From Halegenticoccus tardaugens (lineage in GTDB: Archaea > Halobacteriota > Halobacteria > Halobacteriales > Haloferacaceae), in assembly GCF_004116405.1 (NCBI RefSeq), contig NZ_SDIC01000006.1:124001-188000 (forward strand): a stretch of 64,000 nt of DNA. The letters run 5' to 3'. This document shows positions 40,808-49,374 of this stretch, in pieces. The position numbers and the translations under genes are program-made. Numbering within the stretch: the stretch's first letter is position 1; each line of letters opens with the position of its first letter. The notes beneath the pieces were generated by a model. That model saw only the letters and a list, made by a program, of their open reading frames with translations. It did no database searches and was not told where the DNA came from.

Positions 40808-42349
40808 GTGCTCACGAAGGATCTCCTCCGCGTCTCCCGTGCCGGCGGCGGGTACCGCCCCCGGTTCGTCGGGAGCGAGGCGCGCCCGCTCGCCGCCCGC
40901 GTGCTCGGCGTCTATCAGGGCCACGTCGGCGAGCGACGCGGCCGGCTGGAGGAGGCGCTCGCGGAGCTCGAATCCGAGGCGGTCGAGCGCGACGCCGACG
41001 CCCCGCGGCGGTCCACGGACGGCTTTAAGATCGTTCGCGGCTTCGCCGCCCTGCTCGACCGCGAGGCGTCGTTCGAAACCGACGCCGCGATCCCGCCGGA
41101 GCGCGTCCGGCGGACGGTCTTCGAGTGCGCCGAGTCGGTGGGCGTCGCGAGCGCCGACGAGCGCGAGACCGCGCTCGACGCGGCCGCCGATCGACTCGGC
41201 GTCGGCGGCGACGCCCTCGAACGGTCGCTCTACGCCGACCGCGAGACGAATCAGGTGCTCGTCGCGTTCGATCCGCGCTGGGGCCCGGACGAACTCGTCG
41301 CGCAGTACAACCTCTCGCTCGCGCAGACGGCGCTGTTCGACGCGACCGAGGTCCGCGTCCGGAGTTCGGACCCGCGCGCGCTCGTCTCCGCCGTGAAGCG
41401 GCTCCGGCTGATGTACGAGATCCGGAAGACGGAGGACGGGCGGGAGGTGGTCGTCACCGGCCCGGACGCGCTCTTCCGGCGAACGCGCCGGTACGGGACG
41501 GCGTTCGCCCGCCTGCTTCGAACCGCCGCGGGAACGGCCGAGTGGACGCTGGTCGCGACGATCGACGACCGCGGGACGGAGCGCGAGATGCGGCTCTCGG
41601 AGGCCGACGTGTCGGTCCCCGGGGTCGACCCCGTCGCGGAGCCGACGTACGATAGCGGCGTCGAGTCCGACTTCGCGGCCCGTTTTTCCGGACTCGATCT
41701 CGACTGGGGACTGGTTCGCGAGCCCGAACCGCTCGAAGCCGGCCACCGGGTGATGATCCCGGACTTCGCCTTCGACTACCGGCACGCGGACTTCCGGGTC
41801 TACTTCGAGATCATGGGCTTTTGGACCCCGGAGTACGTCGAGAAGAAGCTGGGCCAACTCGCGACCCTCGAAGACGTGGAACTCCTCGTCGCCGTCGACG
41901 AGGGCCTCGCCGTGAGCGACGAGGTCGAAGCGCGCGACCACCGCGCGATCCCCTACCGCGGGACCGTCCGCGTCAAGGACGTGGTCGACGCGCTCCGCCG
42001 GTACGAGCGCGACCTCGTCGCCGACGCGGCGGCCGACTTGCCGGACGAACTCGAGCCCGACGCCGACGTCGTCACCCTCGCGGACCTCGCCGCCGCCCAC
42101 GGCGCGAGCGTCGACGCCGTCGAGGACAAGCGCTTCCCGGCCCACGAGCGGATCGGGCGGACGCTCGTCCGCCCCGCGGTCCTCGACGGCCTGCGCGACG
42201 AGATCGAGCCGGGGATGTCCCTCGCCGAGGCGGAAGCTGCGCTCGAAGCTCGCGGCGTCGACGACGCGAGCGCCGCGCTCTCCGCGCTCGGCTTCCGGGT
42301 CGAGTGGGAGGGGCTCGGCGGCGGCACGCTCCGCGAGAAGGCGGAGTGA
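40808..42349 (+). CDS. bax1: Bax1-type nuclease (DUF790), partner of XPB
   Basis: A 513-residue DUF790 protein, the family of archaeal Bax1, a structure-specific nuclease that binds XPB and cuts the 3' side of DNA bubbles. It begins MLTKDLLRVSRAGGGYRPRF. The nuclease core, about residues 315-345, is VMIPDFAFDYRHADFRVYFEIMGFWTPEYVEKKL, with the PD...(E)xG/K-type acidic residues. The XPB gene lies 1 kb upstream on the same strand, separated by two small opposite-strand genes instead of being directly linked. The GTG at 40808 is the natural start, right after a GAGCTAAAAGC-type TATA on the sense strand. Confidence 0.88.
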   Translation: MLTKDLLRVSRAGGGYRPRFVGSEARPLAARVLGVYQGHVGERRGRLEEALAELESEAVERDADAPRRSTDGFKIVRGFAALLDREASFETDAAIPPERVRRTVFECAESVGVASADERETALDAAADRLGVGGDALERSLYADRETNQVLVAFDPRWGPDELVAQYNLSLAQTALFDATEVRVRSSDPRALVSAVKRLRLMYEIRKTEDGREVVVTGPDALFRRTRRYGTAFARLLRTAAGTAEWTLVATIDDRGTEREMRLSEADVSVPGVDPVAEPTYDSGVESDFAARFSGLDLDWGLVREPEPLEAGHRVMIPDFAFDYRHADFRVYFEIMGFWTPEYVEKKLGQLATLEDVELLVAVDEGLAVSDEVEARDHRAIPYRGTVRVKDVVDALRRYERDLVADAAADLPDELEPDADVVTLADLAAAHGASVDAVEDKRFPAHERIGRTLVRPAVLDGLRDEIEPGMSLAEAEAALEARGVDDASAALSALGFRVEWEGLGGGTLREKAE

Positions 42350-42457
42350 GGCTCGGAACGGTCGGATCGACGGAATCGGAACGGTCGAGCCGACGAGGAG
42401 CGAGGATCGGGACGCGCGGGGGGACGATTTTTGTCCTTCGAGTGCCAACGTGATGGT

Positions 42458-42664
42458 ATGGCCCTCAAGAAGCTGCTCGGTTCGAAGTGGTCGCGCCGTC
42501 TGAGCGCCCTCTCGTTCGTCGCGCAGGCCGCCTCGGCGCTGAAACGCGGCAAGACGAAGCTCGCCGTCCTCCTCGTCACCGCGGCGGCCATCGCCTACCG
42601 GTCGAGCGCGGCCGGCGTCGTTCTCGAACTGCTGCTCCGCGGCTACCGACGAAAGCGCGCGTAG
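42458..42664 (+). CDS. Small membrane-associated protein
   Basis: A 68-residue protein (MALKKLLGSKWSRRLSALSFVAQAASALKRGKTKLAVLLVTAAAIAYRSSAAGVVLELLLRGYRRKRA) that is unusually basic at both ends and has one central hydrophobic segment (LAVLLVTAAAIAY). The ATG at 42458 is chosen over one 27 nt upstream because the latter would start inside the promoter-like AT-rich stretch. Function unknown. Confidence 0.65.
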   Translation: MALKKLLGSKWSRRLSALSFVAQAASALKRGKTKLAVLLVTAAAIAYRSSAAGVVLELLLRGYRRKRA

Positions 42665-42679
42665 CCGAACGGCGCGTCG

Positions 42680-43207
42680 TCACAACTCCTTCATCGACTC
42701 CCGGCGTCCCTTCGGGATCGTCGACCGGAGTTCGCCGTGGAGGTACAGGCCGACGCCGATCGGCTCGCGCCCGCCGGCCAGTTCGTGGGCGACGACGAGG
42801 TAGCCCCAGTCGCCGTCCCACTCTATTTCCTGATCCTCGCCGGCGGCGAAGCGCGACGCGCGCGCGCCGTCGAGTTCGATCACGTTCCGCGTCGCCGCCC
42901 GACCGAACCGCTGGACGGCGTTCGTCGTCGGCTTCCAGTGCTCCTGTCGCGTCCGCAGGATCGTCATCCCCAGCCCCTCGACGGCGATGGGATCGACGAC
43001 GTCGCCCGCGAGCGCCCAGATCTTCCCCGCGCCCTTCTCCCAGAAGCTGTGGCCTTCGAAGGCGTTCGGGTCGACGCCGAAGCGGTCCTCCCACCACCGC
43101 AGGACCTCCTCGCGGGTGGCGCGCCCGGGAACCTCGCGCTCGTCGGCGGTCGCCGGCAGGCGGTCGAACCGCCCGCCGTCGTTCGTCGGTTCGTCGTCCC
43201 CGCTCAT
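42680..43207 (-). CDS. PUA-like RNA-binding protein, companion of the m5C methyltransferase
   Basis: A 175-residue protein. The C-terminal half (RNVIELDGARASRFAAGEDQEIEWDGDWGYLVVAHELAGGREPIGVGLYLHGELRSTIPKGRRESMKEL) resembles the PUA-like RNA-binding end of NOL1/NOP2/Trm4 proteins. The N-terminal half has a REEVLRWWEDRFGVDPNAFEGHSFWEKGAGKIWAL motif seen in such extensions. Its ATG overlaps the stop of the methyltransferase gene by 4 nt, so the two proteins are probably made together and act as a split enzyme that positions tRNA or rRNA. Confidence 0.78.
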   Translation of the reverse strand: MSGDDEPTNDGGRFDRLPATADEREVPGRATREEVLRWWEDRFGVDPNAFEGHSFWEKGAGKIWALAGDVVDPIAVEGLGMTILRTRQEHWKPTTNAVQRFGRAATRNVIELDGARASRFAAGEDQEIEWDGDWGYLVVAHELAGGREPIGVGLYLHGELRSTIPKGRRESMKEL

Positions 43208-44139
43208 CCGGCGGTCACCTCCAGTTTCGCGCAGAAGAACCCGCCGGTGTCGTTCTGGTGGGGGTAGACGCGGCGGGCCTTCTCGACGCTCGGGTCGTAC
43301 TCCTCGCCCTCCCACTCCGTGACGCCCGGCGATGCGTCGAGCGGCGCGTCGAACCCGACGAGCCGGCACGCTTCCTCGCCGAGGACGTGATCGAGGACGC
43401 CCTCGTTCTCCTCGGGCGCGAACGTGCAAGTGGAGTAGACGACCGTGCCGCCGGGTTTCGTCGCCTGCACTGCCCGCCGGAGGATCCCCTTCTGGACACC
43501 GACGACGCTCCTCACGTGGTCCATCGTCCACTGATCCAGCGCGTCGGGGTTCTTCCGACAGGTTCCCTCGCAGGAGCAGGGCGCGTCGACGAGCGCGCGG
43601 TCGAACGCGTCGAAGGCGTGCGGCTCCTCCCCGTCGCCCTCGAACGGCTTCAGCGAGAAGTTTCGCGCGTCCTCGTTCGTCACCGCGAGGTTCGTCACGC
43701 CGAGGCGCTCGGCGTTCGAGCGCAGCGCCGACAGCCGACCGAGGTTGTTGTCGTTGCCGACGACGAGGCCGCGGTCGTCCATCAGCGCCGACAGCTGGGT
43801 GGTCTTGCTGCCCGGCGCGGCGCAGGCGTCCCAGACGCGCTCGCCGGGTTGCGGGTCGAGCACGAGCGCCGGGAGCGCGGACACCTCCTCCTGCCCGTGG
43901 AGCCAGCCGTGGAAGTACGGCCACGTCGCCCCGACGCCGCCGCCGTCGAGCCGGAGGAGACCGGGGTGCCAGTCGGCGGGCTCGTACGTCGCGCCGACCT
44001 CGTCGAGGGCGGCCCGGGCGCGCACCGCGCTCGCCTTGATCGTGTTGACTCGGACGACGTACGGGAGCGGCCGCCCGCAGGCGTCGAGGAACGCCTCCTC
44101 GTCGTCGACGAGCGGCAGGTACCGCTTCAGTGGGTTCAT
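43204..44139 (-). CDS. RNA cytosine-C5 methyltransferase, NOL1/NOP2/Sun family
   Basis: A 311-residue SAM-dependent RNA m5C methyltransferase. DACAAPGSKTTQLSALM is the SAM-binding motif I. VDAPCSCEGTCRKNP contains the motif IV cysteine and STCTFAPEENEGVL the catalytic motif VI cysteine. An N-terminal RNA-binding region (PYVVRVNTIKAS) is present, but the PUA part is on the next, overlapping gene. Targets are tRNA or rRNA cytosines; which one cannot be told here. Confidence 0.93.
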   Translation of the reverse strand: MNPLKRYLPLVDDEEAFLDACGRPLPYVVRVNTIKASAVRARAALDEVGATYEPADWHPGLLRLDGGGVGATWPYFHGWLHGQEEVSALPALVLDPQPGERVWDACAAPGSKTTQLSALMDDRGLVVGNDNNLGRLSALRSNAERLGVTNLAVTNEDARNFSLKPFEGDGEEPHAFDAFDRALVDAPCSCEGTCRKNPDALDQWTMDHVRSVVGVQKGILRRAVQATKPGGTVVYSTCTFAPEENEGVLDHVLGEEACRLVGFDAPLDASPGVTEWEGEEYDPSVEKARRVYPHQNDTGGFFCAKLEVTAG

Positions 44140-44259
44140 TGGGGCCCCTTTCCGACGCGGTCGCTTGTCGGTTTCGGACTCGCGCCCTCACCGTCCGCGA
44201 TTTGCCCGCGTTCCGGGCTCGCCAACGGCTTTACTACGACGCTACTCGTTGGCACGGAC

Positions 44260-45000
44260 ATGGCTCACGTCAACATCCTCGACGAGGATCTCGCGCTCGA
44301 CTCGCCGATGCTGATCGAGGGGCTGCCGGGCGTCGGACTCGTCGGCAAGATCGCGGCGGACCACGTCGCGAGCGAGTTCGAGATGACCCACTACGCGAAC
44401 GTCCACTGCGAGGGCATCCCGCGCGTGGCGGTCTACGCCGACGGCGACCCGGGGCTTCACACGCCCGTCCGCCTGTACGCCGACGAGGAGCGGGACTTGC
44501 TCGTCCTCCGGAGCGACGTCCCGATCTCGCCGGCCGCCGCGACCGAGTTCGCGAACTGCGTCGCCGACTGGTTCGACGAGAACGACGTGACGCCGATCTA
44601 CATAAGCGGTATCCCCCGCGAGCAGCCCGCCGAGGTTCCCTCGCTGTACGGCGTCTCGACGGGCGAGGGTGACGAACTGCTCTCCGACGCGGGGATCGAC
44701 ACGCCGATGGAGGCCGGACTCGTGTCGGGGCCGACCGGTGCACTCTTGAACTTCTCCGTGGAGAACGACCGCACGTCCGTCGGGCTCGTCGTCGAGTCCG
44801 ACCCGCAGTTTCCCGATCCGCAGGCGGCGCGGACGATCATCAAGGACGGCATCGAACCGCTCGCCGGCGTCGACGTGCCCACCGAGAAACTCGTCGACCG
44901 GGCCGAGGACATCCGCGAGGCGAGGGAGCGGCTCGTCCAGCGCCTCCAGGAGGCGAGCGAGGAGAGCACGCAGGCGCAGCCGCTCCGGATGTATCAGTGA
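44260..45000 (+). CDS. PAC2-family protein (proteasome-assembly-chaperone-like)
   Basis: A 246-residue PAC2-family protein. It begins AHVNILDEDLALDSPMLIEGLPGVGLVGKIAADHV, the standard family opening, followed by IPISPAAATEFANCVADWF and YISGIPREQP-type motifs, and ends in a helical, Gln/Glu-rich tail (ERLVQRLQEASEESTQ). Eukaryotic PAC2 assists 20S proteasome assembly. Archaeal members are annotated as proteasome-assembly-chaperone-family proteins, but the role is not settled. It is divergent from the methyltransferase pair. Confidence 0.88.
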   Translation: MAHVNILDEDLALDSPMLIEGLPGVGLVGKIAADHVASEFEMTHYANVHCEGIPRVAVYADGDPGLHTPVRLYADEERDLLVLRSDVPISPAAATEFANCVADWFDENDVTPIYISGIPREQPAEVPSLYGVSTGEGDELLSDAGIDTPMEAGLVSGPTGALLNFSVENDRTSVGLVVESDPQFPDPQAARTIIKDGIEPLAGVDVPTEKLVDRAEDIREARERLVQRLQEASEESTQAQPLRMYQ

Positions 45001-45023
45001 GGGAAATCGCGGACCGAAGCGGC

Positions 45024-46025
45024 TTAGCGGTTCCGCGAGCCGAACCGAAGCAGCCCCGGGAAGTCCGAGATGATGCCGTCGACGCCGACGGCGCGGAGCC
45101 GTTCGGCCTCGTACCAGCTCCGCGTCGTCCAGACGTTGACCGTCCGCCCCTCCTCGTGGGCGACCTCGACGAGGTCGACGTCCTCGACGTCGCTGGCCCA
45201 CTCGTCGCCGAAGAATGGCGTCCCCCTGATCAGGTACAGCGGCGGGTGGAGCGCCTCGCAGTCGTACTCGCGGGTGATGTCGAGGCCGTCCTCGATGGAG
45301 TCCCAGAAGAGGAACGCGACCGGCACGCTCGGGTCCGTCTCCCGAACCGTCGCGATCGCGGCCTCGTAGAACGACGAGACGAGGATCTCGTTTTCGTACT
45401 CGGCGACGATCTCCAGCGCCCTCTCGGTGAACGGTCTCCAGAGGTCCTTCTGCGCCTCCAACTCGTCCCCGTCGAGGTTCTCGGCGAACCGGACGTCCTC
45501 CGAACCGGGGTTCTTGAACTCGACGTTGACGCCGACCGACGGCGGGATCGCGTCCATGACCTCCGTCAGGAGCGGCACCGTCTCGCCGCTTTCGAGGACC
45601 TCCGCCGACAGCACCTCCTCGGTGGGCGTCTCCCAGACGATGCCCTCCTTGTCGGTCAGGCCGCGCTCGCCGCCGTCGCGCTCCGCGAGTCCGTCGTCGT
45701 GGAAGACGACGACGTCGCCGTCGGCCGTCGGGACGATGTCGATCTCGATCATGTCCGCGCCGCGGACCCGGGCGTCGTTCGACCGGCCGCCCTTGGCGGA
45801 CTCGCGCACCGCCCCGACCGTGTTCTCCGGGTAGACGCCCGCGAACCCGCGGTGTGCGATGACCGCCGGTTCGTCGCCGTCGAGCGGACGCCCGCTCATC
45901 TCGCCGTCGGCCGCGCTCCGTTCGTCCGCGGCGGCCGTCCCGGCGCCCAGAGCCGCCCCGGCGACCGCGACGCCCGTCCCTTGCAGAAACCGCCGTCGGT
46001 TGACTTCGCGTGATTCGTCACCCAT
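45024..46025 (-). CDS. Tat-exported glycerophosphodiester phosphodiesterase
   Basis: A 333-residue secreted enzyme that hydrolyses glycerophosphodiesters to glycerol-3-phosphate. The signal NRRRFLQGTGVAVAGAALGAGTAAA is twin-arginine. The TIM-barrel GDPD domain shows VIAHRGFAGVYPENTVGAVRE (catalytic HRG and EN), MIEIDIVPTADGDVVVFHDDGL (metal-binding ExD and the second His) and a late VDGIISDFPG. A loop insertion around residues 230-275 lengthens it slightly. It could recycle archaeal or environmental phospholipid head groups. An AT-rich promoter lies at 46040-46080. Confidence 0.92.
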   Translation of the reverse strand: MGDESREVNRRRFLQGTGVAVAGAALGAGTAAADERSAADGEMSGRPLDGDEPAVIAHRGFAGVYPENTVGAVRESAKGGRSNDARVRGADMIEIDIVPTADGDVVVFHDDGLAERDGGERGLTDKEGIVWETPTEEVLSAEVLESGETVPLLTEVMDAIPPSVGVNVEFKNPGSEDVRFAENLDGDELEAQKDLWRPFTERALEIVAEYENEILVSSFYEAAIATVRETDPSVPVAFLFWDSIEDGLDITREYDCEALHPPLYLIRGTPFFGDEWASDVEDVDLVEVAHEEGRTVNVWTTRSWYEAERLRAVGVDGIISDFPGLLRFGSRNR

Positions 46026-46278
46026 GACGACTCTCTCTGCGGCAACAAAAGATTAATATTTTTATAATAATATGAAATATCACACAACGTATGATGGTTG
46101 CGAAAAGATGACGCTCGAAGCGGTACGTACCGCACGGTACCGCTCCGGAGCGCCGCGCGGACGTGACTCGTTCGTTCGATGCCGTCGGTTCGAGTCCGTC
46201 GCGTCACACCCTGACCTTGACCTCCGTCGGTCATCCGAGAACCGGCGGACGTCGGCGGTTCGGGCCGTTTCTACAAGT

Positions 46279-46286
46279 CTTATACT
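46279..46286 (+). promoter_or_regulatory. TATA-like box for grpE
   Basis: CTTATACT ends 22 nt before the ATG at 46309, consistent with a leaderless grpE transcript. The preceding gap (46026-46278) contains only AT-rich promoter DNA for the opposite gene. Confidence 0.5.
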
Positions 46287-46308
46287 CCGCGGGCGGTTTC
46301 CCCCGGGT

Positions 46309-47052
46309 ATGACCGAAGACGCTGGCGATGCCCGCGGAGACGAATCCGAGCAGTTCGACGACTCGCCCGAGGCGGACGCCGTCGGCGCGAACGGCGACGA
46401 GACCGCTTCCGACCGCGACGAGAGTGTCGAGGAATCCGCCGACGAGACGGCGGAGAACGCCGAGGAGGCGAGCGACGCGTCCGCCGAAGAGGCGGCGAAC
46501 GCCGCCGTCGAAGAAGCAGACGAGGAACCCGCAGACGAAGCCGACGACGACGTCGACGACGAACTCGCCGCCGAGGTCCGCGAGCTTCGGACCCGCGTCG
46601 ACGACCTCGAATCGGAGCTGGCGGCGCGGGAGGAGCGGATCGACGACCTCCAGAATCGCCTGAAGCGATCGCAGGCGGACTTCCAGAACTACAAAAAGCG
46701 CGCGAAAAAGCGCCAGCAGCAGATCCGAGACCGGGCGACGGAGGATCTGGTCGAGCGGGTCGTGACCGTCCGGGACAACCTCGTGCGGGCGCTCGACCAG
46801 GACGAGAGCGCCGACATCCGCGACGGGTTGCGGGCGACGCTCGACGAGTTCGACCGCATCCTCGCCGACGAGAACGTCTCGGTCATCGAGCCCGAGCCGG
46901 GCGAGGAGGTCGATCCCCAGCGCCACGAGGTGATGATGCGCGTCGAGAGCGACCAGCCCGAGGACACCGTCGCCAGCGTGTACCAACCGGGCTACGAGAT
47001 GGCCGACAGGGTGCTCCGCGCGGCGCAGATCACGGTGAGCAAAGACGAGTAG
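46309..47052 (+). CDS. grpE: Nucleotide-exchange factor GrpE
   Basis: A 247-residue co-chaperone that releases ADP from DnaK. Residues 1-85 are a very acidic Glu/Asp/Ala-rich extension typical of haloarchaeal GrpE. Residues about 85-140 form the long dimerising coiled coil (LRTRVDDLESELAAREERIDDLQNRLKRSQADFQNYKKRAKKRQQ). The C-terminal beta-domain has the conserved NVSVIEPEPGEEVDPQRHEVMMRV and VYQPGYEMADRVLRAAQITVS. It precedes dnaK by 246 nt that hold a separate dnaK promoter. Confidence 0.95.
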   Translation: MTEDAGDARGDESEQFDDSPEADAVGANGDETASDRDESVEESADETAENAEEASDASAEEAANAAVEEADEEPADEADDDVDDELAAEVRELRTRVDDLESELAAREERIDDLQNRLKRSQADFQNYKKRAKKRQQQIRDRATEDLVERVVTVRDNLVRALDQDESADIRDGLRATLDEFDRILADENVSVIEPEPGEEVDPQRHEVMMRVESDQPEDTVASVYQPGYEMADRVLRAAQITVSKDE

Positions 47053-47106
47053 CCGCGGTACGACGATGAGGAGCAGCCGTACGGAGGACGAGCGGCCGCG
47101 GTACGA
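47052..47106. repeat. 12-bp direct repeat between grpE and dnaK
   Basis: GCCGCGGTACGA occurs at 47052-47063 and 47095-47106, 43 nt apart, directly after the grpE stop. The repeated units have no clear role. Confidence 0.45.
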
Positions 47107-47265
47107 AGGGGTGAGCACCCGGGCGGAAGACGTGCGGTCGCGGGGCGGCCGAACGGCTTGTTTGCGGTCGGCTTAAACGCACCGACCTCCCGTCGGACGC
47201 TTTGTCGAGAATCGATAGACAGCGTTCGATCGTCGCGCGCGCCGAAGCCGCCCCGACTAGTAACC

Positions 47266-47294
47266 TTTAACCGACACAAGGCGGTAGTCCCGCC
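47266..47294 (+). promoter_or_regulatory. dnaK promoter with short leader hairpin
   Basis: A TATA-like TTTAA (47266-47270) stands 28 nt before the dnaK ATG. Between them GGCGG (47280) and CCGCC (47290) can pair as a 5-bp hairpin overlapping the expected transcription start. It gives dnaK its own promoter, separate from grpE, and could be a heat-shock control point. Confidence 0.4.
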
Positions 47295-47298
47295 AAAG

Positions 47299-49170
47299 AT
47301 GGCGAGTAACAAGATCCTGGGTATCGACCTCGGTACCACGAACAGCGCGTTCGCGGTGATGGAAGGTGGCGACCCGGAGATCATCGTGAACGCCGAGGGC
47401 GACCGGACGACGCCCTCCGTCGTCGCGTTCACCGATGACGAGGAGCGACTCGTCGGGAAGCCGGCGAAGAATCAGGCGATCCAGAACCCCGACCGGACGT
47501 TCCGCTCCATCAAGCGCCACATGGGAGAGGAGGGGTACACGGTCGAGGTCGAAGGCAAGGAGTACACGCCGGAGCAGATCTCGGCGATGATCCTCCAGAA
47601 GATCAAACGCGACGCGGAGGACTACCTCGGCGACGACGTGGAGAAGGCGGTCATCACGGTCCCGGCGTACTTCAACGACCGCCAGCGGCAGGCGACGAAG
47701 GACGCGGGCGAGATCGCGGGCTTCGAGGTCGAGCGGATCATCAACGAGCCGACGGCCGCCTCGATGGCCTACGGCCTCGACGACGACTCGGATCAGACCG
47801 TGCTCGTCTACGACCTCGGCGGCGGCACCTTCGACGTCTCCATCCTCGATCTGGGCGGCGGCGTCTACGAGGTCGTCGCCACGAACGGGGACAACCGGCT
47901 CGGCGGCGACGACTGGGACGAGGCGATCATCGACTACCTCGCGGAGGAGTTCGAGAACGACCACGGGATCGACCTCCGCGAGGACCGCCAGGCCCTCCAG
48001 CGCCTGAAGGACGCCGCCGAGGAGGCGAAGATCGAGCTGTCCAGCCGCAAGGAGACGGACATCAACCTCCCGTTCATCACCGCCACCGACTCCGGCCCGG
48101 TCCACCTCGAAAACTCCCTGACGCGCGCGAAGTTCGAGAGCCTCACGAAGGACCTCATCGACCGAACCGTCGAGCCGACGGAGCAGGCGCTCTCCGACGC
48201 CGGCTACGACGAGGACGAGATCGACGAGGTGATCCTCGTCGGCGGGTCGACCCGGATGCCGCAGGTGCAGGAGAAAGTCGAGGAACTCGTCGGTCGGGAG
48301 CCGAAGAAGAACGTCAACCCCGACGAGGCGGTCGCGCTCGGCGCGGCCATCCAGGGCGGCGTCCTCGGCGGCGAGGTCGACGACATCGTCCTCCTCGACG
48401 TCACGCCCCTGTCGCTCGGCATCGAGGTCAAGGGCGGCCTGTTCGAGCGGCTCATCGAGAAGAACACGACGATCCCGACCGAGGAGTCGAAGATCTTCAC
48501 CACCGCGGCGGCCAACCAGACCTCCGTGCAGGTCCGCGTCTTCCAGGGCGAACGCGAGATCGCGAACAAGAACGAGCTGCTGGGCGAGTTCCAGCTCTCG
48601 GGCATTCCGCCGGCCCCGGCGGGCACGCCGCAGATCGAGGTGACGTTCAACATCGACGAGAACGGCATCGTCAACGTCTCCGCGGAGGACAAGGGCTCCG
48701 GCAACGCCGAGTCGATCACCATCGAGGGCGGCGCGGGTCTCTCCGACGAGCAGATCGACCGGATGCAGGAGGAGGCCGAACAGCACGCAGAAGAGGACAG
48801 GGAGCGCCGCGAGCGCATCGAGGCGCGCAACGAGGCCGAGAGCGCCGTCCAGCGCGCCCAAACCCTCCTCGAAGAGAACGAGGAGAACGTCGACGACGAC
48901 CTCCGCGAGGACATCGAGGCGGCCGTCGAGGACGTCGAGGAGACGCTCGAAGACGAGGACGCCACGACCGAGGAGCTGGAGGCGTCGACCGAGGCCCTCG
49001 CGAAGCAGCTCCAGGAGATCGGAAAGCGCATGTACCAACAGCAGGCGCAGGCGCAGGCGGGCCCCGGCGGCGCGGGTCCCGAAGGCGCGGGTCCCGGGGC
49101 TAACCCCGGCGGCGACGGGGACGAGTACGTCGACGCCGACTTCGAGGACGTTCAAGACGACGACGAGTAG
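47299..49170 (+). CDS. dnaK: Molecular chaperone DnaK (Hsp70)
   Basis: A 623-residue Hsp70 ATPase that binds unfolded protein. It opens [20 protein letters not shown] and has [20 protein letters not shown], the [19 protein letters not shown] phosphate-2 motif and [14 protein letters not shown]. The substrate domain starts at about residue 375 ([16 protein letters not shown]) and the lid is helical and acidic. The tail is Gly/Pro/Gln-rich and ends [14 protein letters not shown], the conserved Hsp70 terminus. The ATG at 47299 opens the conserved domain and lies 28 nt from a TATA-like box. Two hairpins follow the stop. Confidence 0.98.
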   Translation: MASNKILGIDLGTTNSAFAVMEGGDPEIIVNAEGDRTTPSVVAFTDDEERLVGKPAKNQAIQNPDRTFRSIKRHMGEEGYTVEVEGKEYTPEQISAMILQKIKRDAEDYLGDDVEKAVITVPAYFNDRQRQATKDAGEIAGFEVERIINEPTAASMAYGLDDDSDQTVLVYDLGGGTFDVSILDLGGGVYEVVATNGDNRLGGDDWDEAIIDYLAEEFENDHGIDLREDRQALQRLKDAAEEAKIELSSRKETDINLPFITATDSGPVHLENSLTRAKFESLTKDLIDRTVEPTEQALSDAGYDEDEIDEVILVGGSTRMPQVQEKVEELVGREPKKNVNPDEAVALGAAIQGGVLGGEVDDIVLLDVTPLSLGIEVKGGLFERLIEKNTTIPTEESKIFTTAAANQTSVQVRVFQGEREIANKNELLGEFQLSGIPPAPAGTPQIEVTFNIDENGIVNVSAEDKGSGNAESITIEGGAGLSDEQIDRMQEEAEQHAEEDRERRERIEARNEAESAVQRAQTLLEENEENVDDDLREDIEAAVEDVEETLEDEDATTEELEASTEALAKQLQEIGKRMYQQQAQAQAGPGGAGPEGAGPGANPGGDGDEYVDADFEDVQDDDE

Positions 49171-49181
49171 TCGTCGTCTTG
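49153..49181. terminator. 11-bp hairpin across the dnaK stop codon
   Basis: CAAGACGACGA (49153-49163) and TCGTCGTCTTG (49171-49181) pair perfectly around a 7-nt loop that contains the TAG stop. It would fold the mRNA end and may help define the 3' end. Confidence 0.55.
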
Positions 49182-49187
49182 AGCCAA

Positions 49188-49208
49188 TCAGAACGCTTCG
49201 CGTTCTGA
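49188..49208. terminator. 9-bp hairpin downstream of dnaK
   Basis: TCAGAACGC and GCGTTCTGA pair perfectly around a TTC loop, 18 nt after the dnaK stop and directly after the first hairpin. Together they look like a tandem transcript-end structure. Confidence 0.55.
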
Positions 49209-49374
49209 TGACGTGGACGACGAGGACCGGTAGGGTCGGTTCGGCGTCGCAACCGCGGATCGAATTCGCGGCCCGACGCTCCGGTCAATTATTTTTGACG
49301 ATTCGAGCCGATCGCAAAAAGACGCGCGGACGTCGGCCGCAGGACGTATATACGGATTTCACGTACGCTGACAC

